Below, piece by piece: positions 1-8,461 of a stretch of DNA of 37,373 nt (position 1 is the stretch's first letter; each line of letters begins with the position of its first letter). The DNA lies in the NCBI GenBank assembly GCA_001873585.1, contig MNZL01000136.1, positions 1-37,373 of the forward strand, in the 5' to 3' direction. The notes beneath the pieces are model-generated. The model did not search any database and was not told the DNA's origin. It saw nothing but the letters and a program-made list of their open reading frames with translations. A program made the translations under genes and the position numbers. This stretch comes from Rhodobacterales bacterium CG2_30_65_12 (GTDB lineage: Bacteria; Pseudomonadota; Alphaproteobacteria; Rhodobacterales; Rhodobacteraceae).

Positions 1-651
1 ACGGTTTTGGTGCCGCTGGCGCGTGTGCATCACGGCTATGCCGCCTCGCCCCGCCGGGCCGCCGACCGCGCGCCGCGCGACCTCACCGAAATCGGCGCCT
101 CGACGGCGGTATTCCTGCGCAAGCACGCGCCCGGCACCGATATGCGCGCGGCGCTTCGCGCACTTCGGACGGCCCAGCGCAAGGCGCTTGTGCGCTACAT
201 GGTCGCAGGTGGCCTGGAGCCGGGCGACCTGGGGCGATTGCTGAAGGGTCTTGGTGCCGGTTTTGCCGACGGCCAGCGCCGGACGATCACGCCACGCGCG
301 CCGATCAGCGCCCCTGCCTTGCCATTCACGCCCTTCGCCCGGCCTGGCTTCACCGGCACTTCACGGCATCTGGCCGGCCGCCCCTGGCAACGAACCCGCT
401 TACGCCGTGAGGCCGCCAAGGCGGTGGCGTCGGGCGAGATTGTCACGGTTTTCCGCTTCAGCGCCAGCGCCCTGCCACACCGCGTGCGCTTTCACCCCGG
501 AGGCTGGTGGGAGCAGCGTGGCGGGCTGTTTGGCCCGGCAGAGCGGGATGAGCCTGCGTTTCGGTGGCACCGCTTCCAAGACCGGGTGCACAAAGAGTGG
601 TTACATGTGGCCAAGCTGCGCGAATGCTGGCCGGGTGAGGGGATTTCGTAA
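1..651 (+). CDS. Unrecognised protein, C-terminal part (cut by window edge)
   Basis: The frame is open from the first base and ends at a TAA at 649-651. The only start near the edge is a TTG at 7, so the gene probably begins outside the window. About 216 residues are visible. They are Arg- and Pro-rich, with no predicted membrane segment or motif I can assign. The end carries aromatic runs such as HRVRFHPGGWWEQ and FRWHRFQDRVHKEW. These faintly resemble C-terminal tails of Rhodobacteraceae family-2 glycosyltransferases, which would fit the glycan genes that follow, but this is only an impression. It is followed by 112 bases of non-coding sequence before galU. Confidence is moderate that it is coding and low for function. 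Confidence 0.5.
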   Translation, partial: TVLVPLARVHHGYAASPRRAADRAPRDLTEIGASTAVFLRKHAPGTDMRAALRALRTAQRKALVRYMVAGGLEPGDLGRLLKGLGAGFADGQRRTITPRAPISAPALPFTPFARPGFTGTSRHLAGRPWQRTRLRREAAKAVASGEIVTVFRFSASALPHRVRFHPGGWWEQRGGLFGPAERDEPAFRWHRFQDRVHKEWLHVAKLRECWPGEGIS

Positions 652-763
652 TGACTACAGGCCAGGATCGCGGTAGCGTTTCGGCACAACGAGAACCCGC
701 GCGAGAAACTCGTAACCGCCCGCCAATGTGGCGCAAAGAGCATGTGAGGACTATGTGAGTGAT

Positions 764-1657
764 ATGAGACGTAAGGTAACCAAGGCGATCTTTCCGGTCG
801 CCGGGCTGGGCACTCGTTTTCTGCCTGCCACCAAGTCGATCCCGAAGGAGATCATGACGCTGGTTGACCGGCCATTGATCCAATACGCGATCGACGAAGC
901 CCGCGCCGCCGGAATCAGGGAATTCATTTTCGTAACCTCGCGCGGCAAGGGCGCGCTCGAGGATTACTTCGATATCAATCCCTTGCTCGAAGCCTCCTTG
1001 CGCAAATCCGGCAAGGACGCTTTGCTTGAGATGCTGAAGTCAACCAACATGGAATCGGGCGCTATCGCCTATATCCGCCAGAACAAGGCGCTCGGCCTTG
1101 GCCACGCGGTCTGGTGCGCGCGCCGACTGATCGGCAACGAACCGTTCGCCGTGATCCTGCCCGACGACGTGATTGACGGTGAAAAACCGGTTCTGCAGCA
1201 GATGGTGGAAGCCTACCAGGAAACCGGCGGTGCGATGGTCGCGGCGATGGACGTGGCGCCCGAGAAGGCCTCGGCCTACGGCGTGCTCGACATCGAGGAA
1301 GACATGGGTGACTTGGTCAAGGTCAAAGGCATGGTGGAAAAACCCAAGGCCGAAGAGGCGCCTTCCAACCTCGCCGTGATCGGGCGCTATATCCTCACGC
1401 CGAGGGTGCTGGCCAATATTTCCAAGGTGAAAGGGGGCGTCGGCGGAGAGATCCAGCTCACTGACGCGATCGCCGAGGAGATCAAACAGGGGCGCGACGT
1501 TTACGGCTACCGCTTCCGCGGCCAGCGATTCGATTGCGGCTCGAAGGCCGGCTTCTTGCAGGCCACCGTGGCCTTCGCCCTGGCCCGCGACGATCTGCGC
1601 GACGAATTTGCTTGCTATCTCGAAGAGCTGATGTCGGTGCGCAAGGCGGTTGAGTAG
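764..1657 (+). CDS. galU: UTP--glucose-1-phosphate uridylyltransferase GalU
   Basis: It makes UDP-glucose from UTP and glucose-1-phosphate, the sugar donor for surface polysaccharides, in the cytoplasm. The protein is 297 residues and begins MRRKVTKAIFPVAGLGTRF, the nucleotidyltransferase signature of the family with the GLGTRFLPATK loop. EKP and DCGSKAGF motifs near the middle and end are typical of GalU. The length matches the family. The ATG at 764 was chosen because alphaproteobacterial GalU proteins usually begin there, but a GTG at 755 lies nearer to the GAGGA ribosome site at 746-750 and could be the true start. It heads a plus-strand run of glycan genes and is separated from the next by 6 bases, so an operon is likely. 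Confidence 0.93.
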   Translation: MRRKVTKAIFPVAGLGTRFLPATKSIPKEIMTLVDRPLIQYAIDEARAAGIREFIFVTSRGKGALEDYFDINPLLEASLRKSGKDALLEMLKSTNMESGAIAYIRQNKALGLGHAVWCARRLIGNEPFAVILPDDVIDGEKPVLQQMVEAYQETGGAMVAAMDVAPEKASAYGVLDIEEDMGDLVKVKGMVEKPKAEEAPSNLAVIGRYILTPRVLANISKVKGGVGGEIQLTDAIAEEIKQGRDVYGYRFRGQRFDCGSKAGFLQATVAFALARDDLRDEFACYLEELMSVRKAVE

Positions 1658-1663
1658 GTCGCC

Positions 1664-2917
1664 ATGGGCGAGGCGCTCGCCGTTGGGCCGCCGTCCGCCC
1701 GCCTGATTGATCTCACCCGGCTCGTCTCTCGGGTCGGGCGCGGGCAATGGACCGGGATCGACCGGGTGGAGGCCGCCTGGCTAGACCGGCTGCTCGATGA
1801 GCCGGTGCCGCTTTTTGCGCTGGTGCGCACCAACCTTGGCTTTGTCCTGCTCAACCGTGACGGCACACAAGCGCTGGCCGAGCGCCTGCACGGGCAGGTA
1901 GGCTGGGGCCCGGTCGGGGTGCTCGCCCAGCTTTCGCTGAAGGCAAGCCGCGATCGCCGCCGCGCATTGAGCGATCTGCGCAGGCTGGCGCTGGGCCGCA
2001 GCTCTGGCCGCCGGCTCGCGGCAATGCTCCGGCGCCACCTGCCCGCTGGCACTGCCTGGATCAACCTCGGCCATACAAACCTGGCCCGCCCGGTATTTGA
2101 AGCCGTGAAGGCCTTGCCTGGCGGGCGGGCGCATGTGCTTGTGCACGACGTGATCCCGCTGAAATTCTCCGCATGGCAAGACCCCAGGGTGCTCGCCACC
2201 TTCACCCAGTCGATGCAGAATATCTCAGACCTGGCCGATCTGGTGATCTACAATTCGCAGGCCACCCGTGCCGACGCTGCGGCGGCACTGCAGCGCTGCG
2301 GCCGAGAGCCGCCAATGATCGTGGCGCCGTTGGGGATTGCCCCGGCAAGGCCAGATGCGGCCGCCCTCGCGGCGGGCTTTCCGCCAGAGCGCGCCTATTT
2401 CGTTGCGCTTGGCACCATGCAACCGCACAAGAATACCGCGCTCCTGCTCGATATCTGGGCGCATTTCGCCCAGGCGCTGCCCGAAGACGATATCCCCGCC
2501 CTGCTCCTCATCGGCGCGCGCAGCCCGGTGAACCCGGCGTTTAACGCCCGGCTTGATGCGTCGCCGCTCCTCGACCGGCACATTTTTGAACTGTCCGGGC
2601 TTGGCGACGGTGCGGTAGCGGCGCTGGTGGCGGGCGCGCGGGCGCTCTTGATGCCGAGCCTTCATGAGGGTTTTGGCCTGCCACCGGGTGAGGCATTGGC
2701 GCTGGGAACGCCCGCATTGGTAAGCGATTTACCAGTTTTCCGAGAAACGCTTGGAAACAATCCCATTTACGTGAATGTCGACGACATGTATCTTTGGGCT
2801 GAGCAGATCCTTGATTTGTCTCGGGCAGAAAAAATCGTTCGGATGGCAGCGGACGGGGCGGCGCCAAAGCTTCCCACTTGGCAAGAGCATTTCAACCTTG
2901 TTTTAAAGGTGACGTGA
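1664..2917 (+). CDS. Family 4 glycosyltransferase
   Basis: A 417-residue retaining GT-B enzyme of the GT4 family. The C-terminal half carries a GT4-type nucleotide-sugar domain: VALGTMQPHKN (about residue 245), LLIGARS, then SLHEGFGLPPGEALALG with the EX7E-like signature and TPALVSDLPVFRE. The N-terminal half includes HVLVHDVIPL, seen in mannosyl- and glucosyltransferases of this group. It has no signal peptide or membrane helix, so it acts in the cytoplasm or at the inner face of the inner membrane. It starts 6 bases after galU with only a weak ribosome site, which suggests translational coupling. Donor and acceptor cannot be told from sequence; UDP-glucose made by GalU is a reasonable guess. 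Confidence 0.85.
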   Translation: MGEALAVGPPSARLIDLTRLVSRVGRGQWTGIDRVEAAWLDRLLDEPVPLFALVRTNLGFVLLNRDGTQALAERLHGQVGWGPVGVLAQLSLKASRDRRRALSDLRRLALGRSSGRRLAAMLRRHLPAGTAWINLGHTNLARPVFEAVKALPGGRAHVLVHDVIPLKFSAWQDPRVLATFTQSMQNISDLADLVIYNSQATRADAAAALQRCGREPPMIVAPLGIAPARPDAAALAAGFPPERAYFVALGTMQPHKNTALLLDIWAHFAQALPEDDIPALLLIGARSPVNPAFNARLDASPLLDRHIFELSGLGDGAVAALVAGARALLMPSLHEGFGLPPGEALALGTPALVSDLPVFRETLGNNPIYVNVDDMYLWAEQILDLSRAEKIVRMAADGAAPKLPTWQEHFNLVLKVT

Positions 2918-2955
2918 TAGCCCAAACCACGCCTGCCTGGTGAAGAGGGACGGGG

Positions 2956-3966
2956 TTGAGTGTTGCACGGTCATATCGGCTACGCTGGGAGCGCAAGCGC
3001 TGGCGGGTCCGGGCGCTGCGCAAGCGCCGGGAGCTGGGCTTGGTCGTTGACCGAACGGCAACAATAAAGCCCGACGATATTCTCGTTCTCTCCACCCTGC
3101 GCAATGAGCGTGTGCGGCTGCCCTACTTTCTGCGCTACTATCGCAATCTCGGTGTTCGCCATTTTCTCATCGTCGACAATGCCAGCGATGATGGCTCGCG
3201 CGAATACCTCGCTGCGCAGGATGATGTTTCGCTCTGGACCGCATCGGCGAGCTACAAGCGTGCCCGCTTTGGCATTGACTGGATGAACTGGATCGCCCGA
3301 AAGCATGCCCACGGCCACTGGACGCTGACCGTCGATCCGGACGAATTTTTCGTCTACCCGTTTGCCGATACCCGCAATCTGCGCGCGCTCACCGATTGGC
3401 TGGATGCTTCTTCGATCCGCTCGTTCGGCGCCATGCTGCTCGACATGTATCCCAAGGGCACGCTTGACGCCCAAGCCTACCGCGAAGGGCAAGACCCGTT
3501 CGAGATCGCCGGCTGGTTCGACTCAGGCAATTACATGATTACCAGAAACAAGGTGTTCGGAAACCTTTGGATTCAGGGCGGCCCACGCGCCCGCGCCTTT
3601 TTCGCCGATAACCCGGCGCGCGCGCCGGCGCTCAACAAGATTCCGTTGGTGAAGTGGCACCGCGCCTATGCCTACATAAGCTCCACGCACACCCTGCTGC
3701 CGCGCGGGCTGAACCTCGTCTATGACGAGTGGGGCGGCGAGAAGGCCAGCGGTGTGCTGCTTCACGCGAAGTTTCTCGATACCTTCGCGCACAAGGCCGA
3801 GGAGGAGCTCGCGCGCAAGCAGCACTACGCGGCAAGCCACGAATACAAGGCCTACGCCGCCAAGCTCGCCGACAATCCCGACCTCTGGTGCAAGTGGTCG
3901 GAAAAATACATCAACTGGCGCCAGCTCGAAATTCTCGGCCTCATGTCGAAGGGTAACTGGGCATGA
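2956..3966 (+). CDS. Glycosyltransferase, family 2-like (GT-A)
   Basis: A 336-residue protein that looks like the Glyco_tranf_2_4 group. VLSTLRNERVRLPYFLRYY is followed by HFLIVDNASDDGSREYL, the usual nucleotide-binding start of GT-A enzymes, and by TVDPDEFFVYPF, which holds the acidic metal-binding DxD-like site. The start is an uncommon TTG at 2956, supported by an AAGAGGGA ribosome site at 2943-2950 at good spacing; no ATG or GTG upstream fits. The last codons overlap the next gene by 4 bases (ATGA), so the two are translationally coupled. It probably adds a sugar to the same surface glycan as its neighbours. The sugar is unknown. Confidence 0.8.
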   Translation: MSVARSYRLRWERKRWRVRALRKRRELGLVVDRTATIKPDDILVLSTLRNERVRLPYFLRYYRNLGVRHFLIVDNASDDGSREYLAAQDDVSLWTASASYKRARFGIDWMNWIARKHAHGHWTLTVDPDEFFVYPFADTRNLRALTDWLDASSIRSFGAMLLDMYPKGTLDAQAYREGQDPFEIAGWFDSGNYMITRNKVFGNLWIQGGPRARAFFADNPARAPALNKIPLVKWHRAYAYISSTHTLLPRGLNLVYDEWGGEKASGVLLHAKFLDTFAHKAEEELARKQHYAASHEYKAYAAKLADNPDLWCKWSEKYINWRQLEILGLMSKGNWA

Positions 3967-5660
3967 GCGTGGGTTTCGTGATGATCGTGCACACCGCGCT
4001 GGAGCGCGCCGAGCAGGTGGCGCGGCATTGGGCCAAGCACGATTGCCCGGTGGTGATCCATGTTGACCGCAAGGTGAAACGGCGCGATTTCAACGATTTC
4101 GTCGCCCAGCTCGCCGACCTTGGCAACGTGAAATTCAGCCAGCGCTTTTCCTGCGAATGGGGCACATGGTCGCTCGTCGAGGCGAGCCAGGCGGCGTCGG
4201 AGTTGCTGCTCAAGGAGTTTCCCGAGGTCCGGCACGTCTACCTCGCGTCGGGATCCTGCCTGCCGCTTCGGCCGGTGCAGGAGCTGAAGGATTACCTTGC
4301 CGAGCGGCCGATGACCAATTTCATCGAAAGCGTCACAACCGAAGATGTGCCGTGGACGGTGGGCGGCCTTGACGAAGAGCGCTTTTCACTGCGTTTTCCG
4401 TTCTCGTGGAAGCGCCGCCGCAGGCTGTTTGATTGGTATGTCGCTTTTCAGCGCCGCTGGAAGATCAAGCGCAAGATCCCCGACAGGCTGGTGCCGCACC
4501 TCGGCAGCCAATGGTGGTGCCTCACCCGCCAGACCCTGACCGCGATCCTCGAAGATCCCGACAGGCCGACCTACGACAGGTATTTTTCGCGTGTATGGAT
4601 TCCCGACGAGAGCTATTATCAAACACTGGTGCGGCTCTATTCGACCAATATCGAAAGCCGCTCGCTTACCCTCTCCAAGTTTGATTTCCAGGGCAAGCCG
4701 CATATTTTCTACGACGATCACATGCAGCTTCTGCGCCGTTCCGATTGCTTCGTGGCGCGCAAGATCTGGCCGCATGCGGAAAAGCTCTACTCTGGCTTTT
4801 TGTCTGATGATGCCTCGATCTTCACCGGCGCCGAGCCGAACCCAGCCAAGATCGACCGGATTTTTTCCAAGGCGGTCGAGCGGCGCACCAAGGGCCGACC
4901 GGGGCTTTACATGCAAAGCCGTTTCCCCAACGAAGGCTGGGAGAACGGGATGACAGGCGCGCCCTACGCGGTGTTTGAGGGGTTCTCGGAATTGTTCGAG
5001 GATTTCGAGGATTGGCTGGCGCGGGCGGTGGGTGCACGGGTGCACGGGCATCTGTTTGCCCCCGACGGGGTGGCGTATGCCGGGGGGCAGAAGGTGTTTG
5101 CCGGAGCACTTGGCGACAGCGTTGACGTGCGCGATTACAACCCCCGGGCGTTCCTGACCAACCTGATCTGGAACACCCGCGGCGAGCGCCAGTGCTTCCA
5201 GTTCGGCCCGCGCGACAACCAGGACATTTCCTGGGACATTGCCAAAGACGCCAACGCGACGATCTCGGTGATCTCCGGCGCCTGGGCGGTGCCGCTGTTC
5301 TACTCCAACGCCAATTTTTCGGAAATCCGCAAGGAGGCGGCGCGCCTGCAGCGGATCGAGGCCAAACACCTTGACGCGCTGCGCTCGTTCTACGCCAAGG
5401 CGCGGGTGCGGATCTGGACCCTTGCAGACTTCGTTGAAAACCCGATGGAACCGCTGCAAACGATCATTGACGAGCTTGGAGTGCGCCCCAGCCACCGGCT
5501 AACGGAGGCGCCGCGGATGGTTTCGCTGGAAGGGTTTGGCCAGTTCTTGCAGAACCTGAAAAACCAGGGGATGCAGCCGCACCTGATGGGCGATTTTCCG
5601 GTGTCAAACACGCTGAACCAGCCCGGGAAAAGAACCCGCAAACCTTATCTCGTGAAGTGA
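3963..5660 (+). CDS. Beta-1,6-N-acetylglucosaminyltransferase-like (Branch/GT14) protein with DUF5928-type C-terminus
   Basis: A 565-residue two-part protein. Residues 1 to about 270 resemble the core-2/I-branching enzyme (GT14) family: FVMIVHTALERAEQVARHW, IHVDRK, YLASGSCLPLRP in the place of the family SGxDxPL motif, and QWWCLTR. Residues from about 330 to 565 form a second domain (NEGWENG, FQFGPRDNQDISWDIAKD, SGAWAVPLFYSNA) that I associate with the DUF5928 tail found in Rhodobacteraceae. The start overlaps the previous gene by 4 bases. Bacterial relatives of this family modify exopolysaccharide or capsule. The acceptor is unknown and the role of the tail is not established. Confidence 0.78.
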   Translation: MSVGFVMIVHTALERAEQVARHWAKHDCPVVIHVDRKVKRRDFNDFVAQLADLGNVKFSQRFSCEWGTWSLVEASQAASELLLKEFPEVRHVYLASGSCLPLRPVQELKDYLAERPMTNFIESVTTEDVPWTVGGLDEERFSLRFPFSWKRRRRLFDWYVAFQRRWKIKRKIPDRLVPHLGSQWWCLTRQTLTAILEDPDRPTYDRYFSRVWIPDESYYQTLVRLYSTNIESRSLTLSKFDFQGKPHIFYDDHMQLLRRSDCFVARKIWPHAEKLYSGFLSDDASIFTGAEPNPAKIDRIFSKAVERRTKGRPGLYMQSRFPNEGWENGMTGAPYAVFEGFSELFEDFEDWLARAVGARVHGHLFAPDGVAYAGGQKVFAGALGDSVDVRDYNPRAFLTNLIWNTRGERQCFQFGPRDNQDISWDIAKDANATISVISGAWAVPLFYSNANFSEIRKEAARLQRIEAKHLDALRSFYAKARVRIWTLADFVENPMEPLQTIIDELGVRPSHRLTEAPRMVSLEGFGQFLQNLKNQGMQPHLMGDFPVSNTLNQPGKRTRKPYLVK

Positions 5661-5670
5661 GCCCGCGCCC

Positions 5671-7110
5671 ATGCCCCGCCCCTTCGACTACTTCGTGATC
5701 TTTGCCGAGATGCGCACAGGATCGAATTTTCTCGAATCGAACCTTGATCAGTTTCCGGGCCTGAAAACCTATGGCGAGGCCTTCAACCCGTGGTTCATCG
5801 TCAACCAGAAGCAGACAGAACTGTTTGGCGTGACGGTCGATCAACGCAATGCAGACCCGCTCCTGCTGATCGAGCGGATGAAGGACAACACCGACGGCAT
5901 TCCCGGCTTTCGGTTCTTCCACGATCACGACGCGCGGGTGTTCGAGGCGGTGATCGACGATCCGCGCTGCGCCAAGATCGTGCTCACCCGCAACTTCATT
6001 GATGCCTACGTCTCGCGCAAGATCGCGTGGGAAACCGACCAATGGCAGCTCAACGATATCCATGATGTGATCAAGAAGCGGGCGCGGTTCGTGCCAGAGG
6101 AATTCGCCAAGCTGTATTTTCGGATCACCGCGTTTCAACAGAAAGTGCTCAGGCGGCTGCAGGCAAGTGGCCAGGCGGCCTATTACATCGACTATGACGA
6201 TATCCGCGATTTGGGGGTGATCAACGGGCTGGCGCGCTACCTCGGCGAGACGACCGAGATCAGCCGATTTTCCGACACGTTCAAAAAGCAGAACCCCGAG
6301 GCGCTCGAAGACAAGGTGCTGAATTACCCGGTGCTCGAAAAGACGATCCGCGAGTTCAACGCGTACGATTTCAGCGGCATTCCCAATTTCGAGCCGCGCC
6401 GCGCGGCGGTGGTGCCAAGCTGGGTGGCGGCGGCGCAAACGCCCCTGATGTTTCTGCCGATCGCAGGCGCGCCTGTGGAGGAGATTCGCACATGGCTGGC
6501 AGCGATTGATGGGGTCAGCGAGGCCGAGCTGATCACCGGGCTCACCCAGAGAGACCTGCGCAAGTGGAAGCGTGAGCATCCCGGCCACCGCAGCTTTACC
6601 GTGCTGCGCCACCCGGCGGCGCGGGCTCATGCCGCTTTCTGCCGCCACTTTCTCAACGACGGGCCGGAAGCGTTTCACGAGCTCAGGCGGGCGCTGCGCC
6701 AGCATTACCACGTGCCGCTGCCCGAAGAGCCTGTGCCCGGCGCGGACTGGGACAAAGAAGCGCACCGGGCGGCCTTTCTCGCTTTCCTCGATTTCATCAA
6801 GCTCAATCACGAGGGCCAGACGACCGTCCGGGTCGATCCGTCCTGGGCCAGCCAGGGGGCGGTGATTCAGGGGTTTTCCACTGTGCTCACGCCCGATCAC
6901 ATGCTGCGCGAGAACAATCTGGCGGAGGGGCTGGCGTTTCTCGGACTCGAGGCCGCCTTCGTTCCGCCGCCGTTCGGCCCGACGCGCGAAGACCATCCGT
7001 TTGCCCTGGCCGATATCTACGACCGCAAGATCGAGAAGGCGGTGCGTGCGGCCTACCAGCGCGATTACATGCTGTTCGGATTCAAGCCGTGGAAAAAAGA
7101 CCAGGGCTGA
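5671..7110 (+). CDS. Sulfotransferase-like protein (NodH/Stf0-like), possibly two modules
   Basis: A 479-residue protein. Residues 14-24 (MRTGSNFLESN) match the 5-prime phosphosulfate-binding loop of PAPS-dependent sulfotransferases, and R107 with S115 (RNFIDAYVS) match the 3-prime phosphate-binding element. A second segment near residues 307-330 (SFTVLRHPAARAHAAFCRH) looks like the RHP-containing phosphate-binding motif of another sulfotransferase group, so the protein may hold two related modules. In Rhodobacteraceae such genes are often labelled nodulation protein NodH. It begins 10 bases after the GT14-like gene and ends the plus-strand cluster, so sulfation of the glycan built by its neighbours is the natural guess. 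Activity and substrate are inferred. Confidence 0.7.
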   Translation: MPRPFDYFVIFAEMRTGSNFLESNLDQFPGLKTYGEAFNPWFIVNQKQTELFGVTVDQRNADPLLLIERMKDNTDGIPGFRFFHDHDARVFEAVIDDPRCAKIVLTRNFIDAYVSRKIAWETDQWQLNDIHDVIKKRARFVPEEFAKLYFRITAFQQKVLRRLQASGQAAYYIDYDDIRDLGVINGLARYLGETTEISRFSDTFKKQNPEALEDKVLNYPVLEKTIREFNAYDFSGIPNFEPRRAAVVPSWVAAAQTPLMFLPIAGAPVEEIRTWLAAIDGVSEAELITGLTQRDLRKWKREHPGHRSFTVLRHPAARAHAAFCRHFLNDGPEAFHELRRALRQHYHVPLPEEPVPGADWDKEAHRAAFLAFLDFIKLNHEGQTTVRVDPSWASQGAVIQGFSTVLTPDHMLRENNLAEGLAFLGLEAAFVPPPFGPTREDHPFALADIYDRKIEKAVRAAYQRDYMLFGFKPWKKDQG

Positions 7111-7113
7111 GGC

Positions 7114-7134
7114 GCGGCCCGGGCCTCAGGCCGC
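7114..7134. terminator. Possible bidirectional terminator hairpin
   Basis: GCGGCC at 7114-7119 pairs with GGCCGC at 7129-7134 around a 9-base loop. It sits between the convergent sulfotransferase-like gene and ptsN and overlaps the last codons of ptsN. There is no T-tract on either side, so it is a weak call. Confidence 0.3.
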
Positions 7135-7590
7135 CCGCGTGGCCTGCGATTCGGTCAGGATCGTGTGCAGCGTGTCGGGGTCTTCATTCGCGCGCAGCTT
7201 GGCGCAGACATTTGCATCGCGCATCGTGCGCGATACCAGCGCAAGCGCCTTGAGGTGATCCACGCCGGTCCCTTCGGGCGCGAACAGCGCAAAAACAAGA
7301 TCGACGGGCTGGCGATCGACCGCATCGAAATCCACCGGTTTTTCGATCCTCACGAAGGCCCCGACCACGCAATCGAGCCCCTTGATGCGCGCGTGCGGCA
7401 GCGCCACCCCGTGGCCCACACCGGTGGGCCCGAGGGTTTCGCGCTCCTGCAACGCGGCAAAGGCGGTGCTGGAATCGAGCCCATAAACGGAGCCGACAAT
7501 ATCGCTCACGTCCTGAAACAGGCGTTTCTTGCTTGAAACATTGGCCAACACCTTGACGGCGGCGGGCCGGAGAATGCTTGAAAGTTTCAT
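7126..7590 (-). CDS. ptsN: Nitrogen PTS enzyme IIA (EIIA-Ntr)
   Basis: A 154-residue phosphocarrier of the regulatory nitrogen phosphotransferase system. The phospho-accepting histidine is H66 in GVGHGVALPHARI, the hallmark of the family. The start MKLSSILRP and overall length match PtsN. It takes phosphate from NPr and in proteobacteria regulates potassium transport, stress and nitrogen/carbon balance by protein contact in the cytoplasm. It follows hpf by 38 bases on the same strand, the usual hpf-ptsN pairing, so co-transcription is likely. An AGGGA ribosome site precedes the ATG. Confidence 0.93.
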   Translation of the reverse strand: MKLSSILRPAAVKVLANVSSKKRLFQDVSDIVGSVYGLDSSTAFAALQERETLGPTGVGHGVALPHARIKGLDCVVGAFVRIEKPVDFDAVDRQPVDLVFALFAPEGTGVDHLKALALVSRTMRDANVCAKLRANEDPDTLHTILTESQATRAA

Positions 7591-7628
7591 CGTCCCTACT
7601 TGCTTTCCGGCCCACTCAGGCTTTTGTT

Positions 7629-8204
7629 TCAGGCCGTATGGCCGGGGTCGATCCAGCCGATGTTGCCATCTCTGCGGCGGTAGACGACGTTGACCCCGCC
7701 CGATTTTTCGTTGCGGAAGACGAGCACCGGCGCATCGACAAGCTCCATCTGCATCACCGCTTCACCAACCGAGATCGTGGGAACCCGCGTTTCCATCTCG
7801 GCGATGATGATCGGCTGCAATGTCTCCGGCTCGGCGTGGTCAGCCTCATCCTCTGCGGCGAGGATATATGAGGCACCGCCCAATGTTTCAACCGGGTTCG
7901 GGCGGTCCTTGTGGTGATCTTTCAACCGGCGCTTGTAACGGCGCAGCTGTTTGTCCAGTTTCTCGGCGCATTCGTCGAACGCGGCATAGATCTCGGTGGC
8001 ACTGGCGCTGGCCTGCGCCGTCAGGCCGGTCGAAAGGTGCACCACCGTCTCGCACACGAATACATGGGCGTTCTTCGAGAACACCACCTGGGCATCGGTT
8101 GGCCGCTGCGAGTATTTCTCCATGACGGTGCCCAGTTCGTTTTTCACATGGGTCTGAAGGGCTTCGCCGATGTCGATTTGCTTGCCGCTGATCTGGTACT
8201 TCAT
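7629..8204 (-). CDS. hpf: Ribosome hibernation-promoting factor, long form
   Basis: A 191-residue long-type HPF (also annotated RaiA/YfiA or sigma-54 modulation protein). Residues 1 to about 105 form the beta-alpha-beta ribosome-binding domain (MKYQISGKQIDIGEAL, then DKQLRRYKRRLKDHH, a basic helix that contacts 16S rRNA). After a linker, residues from about 135 form the C-terminal dimerisation domain (AVMQMELVDAPVLVFRN), which brings two 70S ribosomes into 100S dimers in stationary phase. The ATG is preceded by a strong AGGAGG site. In related genomes lpt genes usually lie just upstream; here a 257-base gap and rnd lie there instead. Confidence 0.95.
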   Translation of the reverse strand: MKYQISGKQIDIGEALQTHVKNELGTVMEKYSQRPTDAQVVFSKNAHVFVCETVVHLSTGLTAQASASATEIYAAFDECAEKLDKQLRRYKRRLKDHHKDRPNPVETLGGASYILAAEDEADHAEPETLQPIIIAEMETRVPTISVGEAVMQMELVDAPVLVFRNEKSGGVNVVYRRRDGNIGWIDPGHTA

Positions 8205-8461
8205 CCTACCTCCTCACTTTCGGAATTGTCCCGGCGGCGTGGCGCGCACCTGCGCCCACGGTGAGGCCGGGGATGGTCTCTTGGTTTCGTGTTGTTGATG
8301 CTTGCGTTTGAGCAGTCGCCGGACTCTGGGGGGCGAATGTGGTGCTTTGGCCGACTAGGCCACTGCACGAACGGGCAGAGCGAAGGTCGTGCATGTTCAA
8401 ATTCATTTGGCGACGCGGGGGCCTCGATGTCAACTGAAATGGAGCGACAAACCGTTTCGGT
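8205..8461. other. Intergenic region between rnd and hpf, likely hpf promoter
   Basis: I see no believable gene in these 257 bases. The minus strand holds TTGACA at 8433-8428, which could be a -35 box for hpf, but the matching -10 (CCAAAT near 8410-8405) is poor. The AGGAGG ribosome site of hpf lies at the right edge of the hpf start. In many Rhodobacteraceae this slot is occupied by kdsD and lptC-lptA-lptB, none of which is visible here. Confidence 0.4.

Noticed and set aside
5464..6996. 510-residue minus-strand open frame
   Set aside because: Antisense to the sulfotransferase-like gene and the end of the GT14-like gene; His/Arg/Asp-rich translation typical of shadow frames.
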